From assembly GCA_020746835.1 (NCBI GenBank), contig JAGPNK010000041.1, positions 1-64,000 on the forward strand: a DNA stretch of 64,000 bases, written 5' to 3'. Origin of the DNA: Stachybotrys elegans (taxonomy: Eukaryota > Ascomycota > Sordariomycetes > Hypocreales > Stachybotryaceae). Numbering within the stretch: the first letter of the stretch is position 1; the number at the start of each line of letters is the position of its first letter. Positions 45,888 through 56,691 of the stretch are shown one piece after another. The notes below the pieces were generated by a model, which saw only the letters and a program-made list of their open reading frames with translations, was not told where the DNA came from and ran no database searches. The position numbers were made by a program, and so were the translations under genes.

Positions 45888-46867
45888 CGGTTCGCCGAGC
45901 TAAGGATGGAGACCTTCAGCCGCAAAACACTTGTGTTTCAGGGACATTATAAGCTTATGCCTTGGCACCTAAGCTACTCCTGACATCTGAATTAGCTTCA
46001 CTACGTTTCCGTTATGGCCGCTTTGGTAGACTTGTCCCTTGGTACGTTAGGCTTCTGCTCTGATTACTGATTCTAGGTTTATTTAGCTATCCACTGCTAG
46101 TCAATTCATGGCTAGAGACCAAGCTAAAGAGTCTCTTCCCAACGAGCCAACTGTTGAAATTAGGGTATAGGCACCAATAGGCCGCACTATCAGTGTGGGC
46201 CTACACTTTTGGTGTAGCTGCCAAATTCACTACCAACAACTTGCTTTGTTCCTTAAGCCGCTAATTTCACTAACATCAAAGCCTCACTTTCCCACACCTT
46301 GAAGACTCACGGTGCATCACAATCTGCTTATTAGGGCCACGACGAAAATTTTGTTGGCCAACATTACTCGCCAGTCTCGCCCGGAGTCTCACGAAATGTA
46401 GGAACTCTGCATCCGAGTTTGTCTCCAAGACCCGCCGCTATATTTTTCCACAGCAGTTATGACCGGTCTGTCCATGGGGATGCATGTGCGAAGTCGGCGG
46501 TCCAACTAGATTTCGTATAAGTCAATAATCCTGACCAAGAAACTTGCGACCGGGACAAATCCTGATCAGTAATGACGCGCGAAAACCCCGTTTGATACTA
46601 TCGGGAGGGACATTCCGTAAGACCACGTCATTCCATTATATTCCTATGAAATTTGCCAAATGGAGCTAAATATCGGCATCACATCCGCCAAACCCATAGC
46701 AATATTACCCTAAAGGCCAGCCGATGACGTCCTCAAAGCTAAACGCTACAACATGCTACTGAAAGACACAGAAGACGTATTCTTTGCCCAAGGGATACTT
46801 AAAGGAATGATCATCCCAACCATGTAGCTATAGCCCAATCTTGTATGCTTAGAATATAAATCTAGCT
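45888..46867. other. Intergenic region
   Basis: About 1 kb between divergent genes with only short frames. No transposon ends or domains recognised. Confidence 0.5.
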
Positions 46868-48113
46868 ATGGCGGCCCCTTATACTCAGTTCCCGTCGGCA
46901 GCATTGCGACATGGAAACCCTTTTCATGCCTGCGTCTCAGACACCAGGCTTGAAGAGTTTCGTCAATTGTTGCAACTCTCGCGAATTGGTCCGACAACAT
47001 ATGAAGGTCTCCAAGACGATAGAAAGTTCGGCATTTCATCGCAGTGGCTTGGCGAATTGAAGAAAGACTGGATGGAATTTGATTGGTGAGTCAATCGCAT
47101 CACACCCAATCGACATCTAACCAATCCACAGGCGTCAAGTCGAGGCAAAGATTAATTCCTTCCCAAATTTCCATCTTGAAATTCAAGATGATGGTATGAC
47201 TTACAACATCCATTTTGCCGCTCTCTTCTCAGAAAGGCAGGATGCGGTCCCGATTCTCATGCTGCACGGCTGGCCTGGAAGCTTCTTGGAGTTCTTACCG
47301 ATATTGACAATTCTGAAAGAGCAATTCTCTCCTTCAACGCTGCCGTACCATATCATCGTTCCCTCTCTTCCGGGTTACGCATTCTCGTCACCTCCGCCCC
47401 TTCATAGAGACTTCCGTCTAGAAGATGCAGCGCGGATTCTGGACCAAGTCATGGTAGATCTGGGATTCGGCAGCGGCTATGTGGTTCAGGGTGGTGATGT
47501 GGGCAGCAAAATTGCTCGTGTCTTGGGTGGTGTGCACGAACGAGTCAAGGCTGTTCATCTGAACTTTAGCATCATGCCTGACCCCGGAAGCATCGCATCG
47601 AGCAACTACAATGATGCTGAAAAAGAGGGTCTTGAGCGTGCTGCATGGTTCAAGAAGCTTGGAAGTGCTTACGCTTTGTAACATGCCACAAAGCCCTCGA
47701 CAATTGGCCTGGCTTTATCCACCAGCCCTTTGGCGCTGCTCGCATGGATTGGGGAAAAGTTCTTGGACTGGACAGATCAAGACCCAGATTCGCAGGAAAT
47801 TCTCGAGTCGGTCATGCTGTATTGGCTCACCGATTGCTTTGCCACATCTCTTTGGCCCTATCACCAGCTTTTCACCCCGGGCAATATTGGAGCTCACGAA
47901 AACCCAGACTGGCACATTAACAAGCCCCTCGGCATGTCCTAGTTCCCGAAGGAAATTGCTCCTGTTCCTCAAGCTTGGACAGCTACCACCGGGAACCTAG
48001 TTTTCTTTCGTCAACATGGCAGAGGTGGCAATTTTGCACCCTTGGAGCACCCTCATGTTCTCCTAACAGATCTACGAGACTTTGTTGGCCAAGTGTGGCA
48101 AGAAGCTAAATAA
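46868..48113 (+). pseudogene. Epoxide hydrolase (EHN type) with two nonsense codons
   Basis: Two exons (46868-47085, 47132-48113; intron 46 bases) would encode 399 aa. The N-terminal EHN domain (residues 1-110) precedes an alpha/beta hydrolase fold. The oxyanion motif is HGWPGSF, the nucleophile Asp195 sits in VVQGGDVGSKIA, and the catalytic His is in FAPLEHPHVL. Everything is collinear in one frame except TAA at 47679-47681 and TAG at 47940-47942. Both lie at positions where the family needs a codon (Gln-like and Trp in GMS-W-FPKE). Both are explained by C-to-T at CpA (CAA to TAA on the sense strand, TGG to TAG via the opposite strand), the RIP preference. The length and motifs show it was intact until recently. 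Confidence 0.88.
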
Positions 48114-51100
48114 GCTATTAGCTTGATCATAACACAGACGGCGATTTCTCTCAACCAAACGTTCTCCCAGTTAGAATACAGAAGCTATGCTGCGTTCAAA
48201 GAACAAGTTCGTATGAGGAAATCCACCAAATGGTATAAGTAGATGAGCTGGACTGCGTGGCACGGATAGCCAATTTCTAGTAAGATATTGGCGATTGTAT
48301 CGCGACTGGTACATGACCTTACTAGAGACATTGACAAATGGCAGACTACCACAGCATCAACATTTTTGTGTGTCCACATCTGGTATTGATGCAGCCGCCG
48401 GGCCGCCCAACGGACCATCCCTAGTCGCCGACAACATCCCCATGTTGTAGGCCTAGCGTTATCTCGAGATAGCCATATTCTAGTGAATCCTTGGCAACAC
48501 GGGAGTAGAGACACATGGGCGTACATCAGAACAGATCACACCTTGAATGAAGCTTTTGCGTGGGTTAAGAAATGACCTCTGGGGTCGCTTGACTCTATCA
48601 CGCTATTTTCAAGCTGCAGATAATGTAAAATTTCGGAGCCATGGAAATCCCAAACCATCAGTCTGTGTGTACGAATAAACACTGAGCTATCTGCTGTTGA
48701 CAAAAAGATACAGATGCTTCTTAAGGGCTCATTCTTAACTTACAATATCAATAAAGAATCATGCCAGGCACAGTATATGCCAGCAAATTGTAAGTTCCCG
48801 TGGCTATACTGACATGTCTCTATGCCAATGCGTTAATATATCAAGGGTCTTCCCCTCAGCTTTCCAAACGGCAAATACCTGATAGCCAATGCATCTGACA
48901 CCCAGCATTCAATAGTAGTCAATTAAACTTAACAAGGGCATACCTCTGCTCAGGGAGCCTATCACCTCTGCTATGTCGGGTACACTCTTTACAGTCCATG
49001 CAATCCGCGGGATGAAATAGTCTTGCTGATTATTTTGAGCCCATCTTTGTCCATGATTACCAAGAGACCTGTCTCGGGTGACATGGACAGATTGTTGGTC
49101 AAGGTCGACCAGTGGACTGATCCCCTTCCAGCTTAAGCAAATTTAACTCTTTGTCCAGAACTTGCGTCCTCAACTTTATGCGTGTTAGTACGCACCCACG
49201 CCTTCAACTCATAATATGGCGAGCCTGACGAGAAACATTCGTCATGTGTACACTGCATCGTATATGTCATTGGCGTGGTCCATGGCTCTTCAACCACAAT
49301 AAGGGGCTGTTGTCGTTCTCGTTAAGCAAGGTACTGTTGTATTTCTACATAGGTTCTTTGTGTTTGGAAGGCTTGTGAATAAGTTCTCGTTCAAGAACCC
49401 AAAGCAAGGACTGACCAATTTGGAGGATTGGAAACTTGCTTCATCAAGACCATGGCCGATGACTGGATTTCTGCCGGTCCATTTAACATTGTCTGGGTAT
49501 TGTCACGTCATTCTGATTCTGTCATGCCAACGACAGCAATTGAAATCTGACCTTGTTGAGGTAGATGCATATCGAAAGGGAAACACCTGAGGGATTTCGC
49601 ATTGCCGAGCTGAGCTTTTGCGGTCTGTGCTTAAAATCCAAAGACTGGCGTCTTGATTCATTGACAACTCGCATTGCATAAGTTAAGCCTGTGTGCCAAT
49701 CTACGAATATAGCGAGCATGCTTTCTCACGGGGTTTAGTCCAGAGAGTGGAGCAAGGAGTTTCTTGGACAAGGTTCGTGAATCTGTGGCTATAAGCAAAC
49801 CTGGTAACCCGCTTACTCCTGCTTGCACTTGCAAACGCTGGGAGAATGTACTGATTGAATCCCACCGGTTCAAGTACTTAAGGTCCAACTCTAGCAGGGT
49901 ATTACCTTTGTCTTTACTGGAGTGAACGGACCTTGGTGCCGCCACTCGCTGGTGGACTTGTCGATGCGGTGTAGCTGCTGATGAACAGATCATGGAAGTC
50001 AGCATTATGGCCCATTTCTGCGGTATTGACTGACGTGTACTCATTTCTCCTGGACGGTGCTGTTAGACCCCTTGATTTATATCAGACGATGATACCACTC
50101 GCATTATTGGCGGCATATTATCCACCGAAATGTTCCGGCGGCGCCTTCCGAAAGTTCCTGCCAAACAGCTTTCAATTCCATACTCTGAAGATGTGGGATT
50201 TCCTTTCAAGTGCACAATGGAATACAGACCGCGACTTCAGGTTATGGATGATGGAGCACATTCAGGGGGTCCAGGTAATCTCTGCTGCTCCCCTTTATGC
50301 ACAATCGGGTGAGAATAGCATTCGACTGTCTGAGCATCGTCGTCGCTTGGTGTTCTTAATCATAAGGCGGCGGTGCTCGTGCTCCAATGAGTAAGCAACG
50401 GTTCTTCTCTCCCGAGGACCAGGCGACTCTGGCTGCTCTCGCTGTGTAAAATAGCGTTGCAATCATCCTCTCCAAACAGGCTCTCTCAATCTGCGCCCAA
50501 TCATTGATGGCAGCTTTCGTCACAATTGTGCGAGCGGGGTTAAGCTCATCCATCTTGAACATGAGACTGTGCTACTAACAAGTCGCGTTAGCACAGGTTC
50601 ATTTAGAATGAGATAGATAACGGGAGCAGCGTTAATCCTTGACGCTGAGGTTGTATCCCGAGTTGATGAACTGTACAAGAAGCACTTGAAGCCAAGGTCT
50701 GTGAGGGAGGAGGAATTGGGCCCTGTGGACTCCTGAGCTTTAATGGCACCTCCACTCGTAGGCTGACACTGCACCGAACTCAAGTCGATGCTAGTCGTAA
50801 GGAGTCTATTAATATTGTGTCAGGGATACGGACCACATACATTGAAACTGAGCCAACGTGTCGGACCCTTTCATTGGTAGAAGTCTGGAATCCAACCAGA
50901 CTCCAGCTGTCAATCCCGTTTGACTCCAAATTATCTGACCCGAACAGTACGTTTGATGTCATGTCTGTGCAAGGGGCTCCCATGTTCGGTAGTGGGGACT
51001 TGACGCTGCTGAAGTGCCCATAAACTACTTCATGCGTTGTAGCGTCGCTCCATGTTTTGACTACAATTCGTTTCTCCCTTCAAGTGCCCTCGAGTGTGGA

Positions 51101-52126
51101 ATTAAGGCGCAATACAAAGCCCAGCCTTCAAGTGGCGTCCATTCATGACCCTGTACCGACGGTTCGAAAGCGTGAGAAATGCACGGTTTGAGGTCATCAT
51201 GGCTGTGCGGATTGTGAAAGAAGATATAGCATTCCAAAAGAACTGCCGATGAACAGTTTCTTTCGTGTCTTCCGTAATTGACTCTAGCAGGTGAGCATGC
51301 TCCTTCGTGTCCATTTTCCTCAAGCTATCCCCTTCTCCACGATTAACTATTAGGAATTATCTTCCTTTGTGAAAACGGACATCACTTTCAGTCATGTCCG
51401 TTTCTCGTCGGTGATCTCGACATCACTCATATCATTATCGTCACTGATGCAAGCGGTGAAGACACTTGTGTAGGTCTTTAATCCTCAGGAACAGCCATGC
51501 ACAACAGTGTTCTGAGACATTTACCCGCCACAAACATCCTGGAGTTTGAAGTACTCTTGCAACGACAAGTGCAAAACTTGCAAATCCGCAACACCATACT
51601 TGTTGGCCGGGTTCAACTTTGGCTATGAGATTCAAAGGACTCGTCATCCATAAAGACATATTCGTCCCCAGCAGTCGGCCACATCGTTGCATCCAAATTG
51701 ACAGCCATCTCAGGATCCCGTTTGTGACGCCGAGGACGCCTCCAGCATATAGTTAATGTCAATGTCCGCAGTATCAAGTTGTGTTCAGGGTCCTAGGCCG
51801 CGGCAATGGGAAGCTCGAATTGGTGCAGTGGACGACATAAAACGATGATAATGTCAAAAGTAGCGAAGCCACATTTGTCCTACTCCCAGGCTGATTCGAA
51901 ACATTGACCATAATCTTGTCGTAGGCCGCCTCGAGAACCCTTGGCAGCTCATGCAGGTATTTCAGGATGTCATCATTACTTTCAGGCTATAACAGCTCTC
52001 CTATGTGCCACAGAAACGTGCCCGGGCTCTTCTCATTAAGGTGCTGATTTCATTTGCGAACCTTGGACAATGGTTTGTGTGACAAATCCCAACTTATTTT
52101 TGGTAAAACCACATAATAGGCTAGAA
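48114..52126. other. 4-kb region without a supportable gene
   Basis: Largest gene-free stretch. Plus-strand frames at 49981-50394 and 50817-51023 and a minus-strand frame at 50044-49658 have protein-like composition for short runs but no domain, splice chain or family. Decayed or transposon-derived sequence is possible; I cannot show it. Confidence 0.45.
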
Positions 52127-55100
52127 TTACTTGCTTCTCTTCTTATCACTCTCCTTTCCCTTCTCTTTCTTTCCCTCCTTATTTATCTTAGTCCTGCTCT
52201 GCTCCTTCTTTAGCTCCTTCCTGACCTGCTTCTTTGTCTTCTTCTTCTTATTCCCATTCTCCGATTCATCGCTGCTCTCCTCACTGCTATTCTCCACCGC
52301 GGAGTCATCAGAGGACTCGGCTTCAGAGCTCGAATCCGAAGAGGAGGACGAAGAGGATGATGACTCAGTCTCTTCGAGGTCTTTGAGTTTCACCTTGGGC
52401 ATGAAGGATGCTAGGCGAGACTTCTCCCGCTTGGCAGAAGCATCTTCATCTTCGCCGTGCGTCGCGACAAGGTACTCGCTGAACTGCAACGATGCGTCAG
52501 CGATGTGGGCCAAGTGTTTGACCTCCATTATGGGAGTTCCAGGTTTCCTGTCATTTTCTTTCTTGCCCCTTTTGCTCGGGGTTCTAGCAGCTTCAGTGTC
52601 GTTATGCTTAGCTGCAAACTCAGCCAGCGCGACAGCCGTCTGAAAAGCATTACGGATCTGCCGGCCATTCCACTGCAGCGTCTGCCAGTTGAGCTTGACC
52701 CATTTGAGGATTTTCTTTTTGTCGAACTCAATGGGCGGTTGGTTGTTTGTCTCGCGCCCCTGGTTGATGGCCTTCAAGCGTTCGAGGTTGTTTTTCCAAA
52801 TCTTCTCGGTCTGCTTCTGAGTGAGCTTAGGGTAGTAGAGAGTCAGATGCAGACGCGAGCGGAAGGCGTCGTCGATGGCACCAACACGATTCGTCGTCAA
52901 GAAGAGAATGCCTGAGTAGTATTCGAGGATCCTGAGGAAGACTTTCTTGAGGCGTCAGTTTGTCATTCTGCCACCGTAGCATGGCATGCTGCGCACCGGA
53001 TACAAGCCCATTTCTTTTGACATCCTCTTTCTAGTTGCGGTTAATAAGAATTGGTTTGCTAGCCTGGGCGCAATGGGCTCCTTACGATACGCTTCGCGAG
53101 AAACACGTCAGCTTCGTCGAGCAACAAGACGCAGCCCCATCTGTGAGCCAGCTTGAAGTGCTGCTCCATGTTTTGCTCGACCGCTTCCGGCACATAACCA
53201 ATGTCGCCTACACTCGTCAGTCCGTGGAAGGAAGGTCAAAGGGTAGAGTTCCAACCGCAGGTGATAGGATACAGGGGTCTTTGGGTGTACGCGGCGACGC
53301 ATTCTATGAGCAGCGTCAGCGTTCGATCGATTCAATTCAGGATGGAAGTCCTTGCCTGCAGTTGAGGTCTTCCCGACTCCTGGCACTCCATGCAGAAGAA
53401 TGATGCATCCCCTGCCTGCCATCTCCGTAAGCACCATAAATATAAAGTAGGTCGTGCCCACACACCTTTTCCTCGGACGAGATCCATTTCAACCTTTTCA
53501 CGAGGGTTCTCATCTGCCCACCTCGACGCCTGCGAGCCCCTGGTATGCGTTTCTACCATGGCCTGAACCATCTCTCTATGGCCTGGTGGCAAGACAAGCT
53601 TATCCCAGTCAAGGCCTTGCTGAAGCTCGCTAAGCTGGTCAAGATTAAGTTGGACTGTACCCTCCTGTTAGCTTTATTATTGTTTACTAATGGGCAACTA
53701 GAGCATAGACTCACCCCACTTCCGATGCCGAAGGGCGAAGCCCGGAACTACCCCTGGCAGTAGCATTATGAGCTCATGTTCTTCCATATACTTCTTGAAA
53801 TCCTCAAGGCTGTGCTGCTGGTAGAGCTTTTCTGCTTCATAGTCCTCCAGCAGTCCCTTGATCTTGCTCTCGATCTTCTCCAACTGCTCCGGGTTCAATT
53901 CGTAGTACTTCTCGCTGAGACAATCGGCTTTGTGGCACCACACTTCATTGCAGCTATTTGTGGCGAACTCGAAAACTTCGGCATTACTTGTGGAGGGCAA
54001 TTCCCCAACGAGAGAAGTGAACTTGGGTACAATATTGTCCTTGTCGTGGAAGGCGTCCTGGTACTCTTGGAAAGCGAGTTTCAAATCGACAATGACGGCG
54101 CTGTTGATCTGTCCAGATGTTTAAATTCATCAGCCATTGATTTCAGAGAGCCCATTGATACTTGATTGGATATACCTCTTCGCGACTCTTTCCGACTGTG
54201 AGGCCCTCATACGATAGATGAGACACAGCTGTAGCATCAATAAACTTCCTTCCTCGCCGCAGAAACTTATCCATTCCGCTTTCCTCGGATCCTCTGAATG
54301 GACGCTCAGGTCCAGACTTCAGGTACTGGGCCGGAAAGACCTCAAGGTCCCTGATGTCGACAAGCCCGTCGTGCGGCTTGAGGGCGAAAATCTCCCGAAC
54401 GGCGCCGTACTTGACGCCATCAAAATCAATGTGGAAGCAGACCACATACATGGGCGTGAAACTGTTCTTGCTCCGCTGATAGGGCGGAATTCCGAACCCC
54501 CTGGATGGGTTTTCCTGCTGCAACTTCACGGAGCCGTTCGCGGTTAGGAAAATTTCGGAGAGGAGGGAGTTACTGAAAACGTCCTGCTCAGCGCTGGTCT
54601 GCCTTGGTGCGAGGGTCTTGCGTTTTGGCAGTCCACCTATTATTCCGAGCACACTGAAGAGCTGGGGAACGTAGCGCGGCTTGATGGTATGGCCATCACC
54701 GAGGCGTGTCATGATGCGGCCACCCTCATGCGAGGGACAGAAAATCATATCACCCTTGTCGAAGAGCATCCATAAGTTCTCATACGCAATCTTATCTTCA
54801 TCGCCATCCCGCAGCTTCTGGTAGAGATTCAGTGCTTTGGCGAGGTATTTGTCGACGAACTCGACAAGGTAGCGGAAGTGCACCAGTGCTTCGGCCGTGG
54901 CGTACTTTTCCGGCTCCTTGGTTTCGTCAGACATGGTTGAGAATGGCAGCACGTTGTCCAGTTCAGCAGAGTAAGTTCTATCCTTCACACTCGCATCCTT
55001 GGCTGCGACCCCGGCAATCTCCGTGCTCTTGCCATCAGTAGGACTGGATACACATTAGTGCTATTCGGCATCATTGCCGCAATGGCAATTAGAATACCAA

Positions 55101-56124
55101 CTCACCCGAAGTCCATTTCCAGTTTAGCAAGGTGCTCCTTCAGAGGCTTCAAGTTGCGGATGAGAGGTCGAAATGGCTTCCCGATCCGCACCAGGTTTGA
55201 TTTGTCCGCCTCGAGACCAAGTCGGTTCTTGAAGAAGCCTGCGATAGGCTCCGACATGATGCCCAAGGCCAGAATGTCGATGTCGTCCGGGTCCGGTCTC
55301 TGTCCGTTGTTTAGGCGCTTCGACTCTGCGCCCTCTGCCCAATTGTAGAGAACGCGAATTAAACTTTTTGGGTCGAGGTTGCACTGGTACGAGCCCTTCC
55401 TATGGAGGTTGTCCTGCCACCCACCGTCATTGTTGAATTCGCCCTCGGCGTGGAAGAATTTCACCTCTAGCAAGAGGTCTCCCCATTCGTTGGTTGGATT
55501 CGGCTCATTGAAGACGTTTATCTCATCGTCGTCCGTCCTTTTCCCTTTCCTCAATCTCTCCATCTCAGCTGCCTCCAATTTCTGGATCCGCTCTTCCAGC
55601 GTCCTCACATAGTCAATGACACCACGGACCATTGTCGGAGCTTTGCTGCTCTTTTTCTCTTGCTCACCGTGTGCCGGAACGGCCCTATTCTTCTCCAGTC
55701 TTGTGATATATGCTTGGTACAGGATATTGGTGTTCAGATGAGCGGACTCCTCGATCATAAATTCCCTGTAATGTGGAGTCTCTTTGAGATCGTCTTCCGA
55801 ACTGGCTCCTGAATCTGTGTCCTCGCCTCCATCGTATTTGTTTTTCTTAAGCAACTTAGCTCGGGGCATGGTCCTTTCATTGTTATCAGGGGGACTGGTA
55901 GAGGCCCTGTCCGCGGATACATCCTCCGTATTCTTTTCATCTCTCTTCTCTTCGCCAACCTCTGAATTCTCATCGCTCGTGCCATGTTTGTTTGCTGTGG
56001 CCAAAGGATGCAACGATACCGCACTGTCGACAGTGTCATCGGTGCCACGTGGGGTGGATAACTGAGCCGCATCTTCCGCCTTTGCCATGCCCACGACAAC
56101 AGCCTCAGCTGACGTCGACGTCAT
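52127..56124 (-). CDS. AAA+ ATPase with DUF7025-type N-terminal region
   Basis: Nine minus-strand exons (56124-55106, 55043-54176, 54108-53715, 53654-53466, 53415-53356, 53303-53256, 53207-53086, 53030-52997, 52941-52127) encode 1,182 aa. Residues 1-120 are acidic and disordered. A coiled segment (EERIQKLEAAEMERLRK) and a DUF7025-type domain with FHIDFDGVKYG and DIRDLEVFPAQYL follow. The AAA+ core has Walker A GVPGVGKT (833-840), Walker B VLLLDE (886-891), sensor 1 TTNR (927-930) and the FRSR arginine-finger segment (938-941), all intact. A lid helix region is followed by a Ser/Glu- and Lys-rich tail (from about 1070). The intron after exon 5 is GC-AG (CAG|GCAAGG). The start could lie at an upstream ATG (56161). 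Such proteins are hexameric remodelling ATPases of unknown client. The gene is divergent from a DUF7708 protein. Confidence 0.92.
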
Positions 56125-56691
56125 TTTTGAATGGGAACAGATTGTTGGGGAATTACACAATGGCATGCCACGGTCTAGCTTTATGTGCGAGCCTAGTCGT
56201 GTCTTCTCGTAGAAACCAATTCGGTAATGAATAGACGACCGATTGATTGGGAAGTCTTGCTCTCGTCGCCGAGACCTGGGAATCAGGACGCTTAAGAGGG
56301 TAAAAGAGGGGTGCCACGATAGGGGACGGGCCGCCGTAGTAGCCAAGAAAATCTCAGCCGCCTTGACTTGAGGGTGGTCAGCTCTGCGTCGGTTCGCCTC
56401 ACTTTTACGTCCTATCAGAGCTCTCCTGCACATTGATATCCATCTTTGAATCGAAACTGATTGGTACGCCAGCGCCCATCATCATCTCAGGTAGAATAAG
56501 GCGACCAATGCAACCTGCCACGTCAGAGTCACGCGGCAGAAAATCGCTCAGCGAAAGCACGGGTTTACTCAACAACAATGTTGCGTTTGATGTTGATCGT
56601 CTCCCCACCCTCTCCCTCATAGCGTTCCGCGTCGTGAACTCCGTCGTTGAGGTTGAGTTTATCTTCATCAAGACTCAACCATCGGTCCACT
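56125..56691. promoter_or_regulatory. Shared intergenic region of the AAA+ and DUF7708 genes
   Basis: 567 bases lie between the divergent start codons. Open frames extend into it from both sides without a better ATG context. It must hold both promoters, so the two genes may be co-regulated. Confidence 0.5.

Noticed and set aside
52131..52643. 170-codon plus-strand frame rich in Phe/Ser/Leu
   Set aside because: It is the antisense shadow of the Lys/Ser/Glu-rich tail of the AAA+ ATPase.
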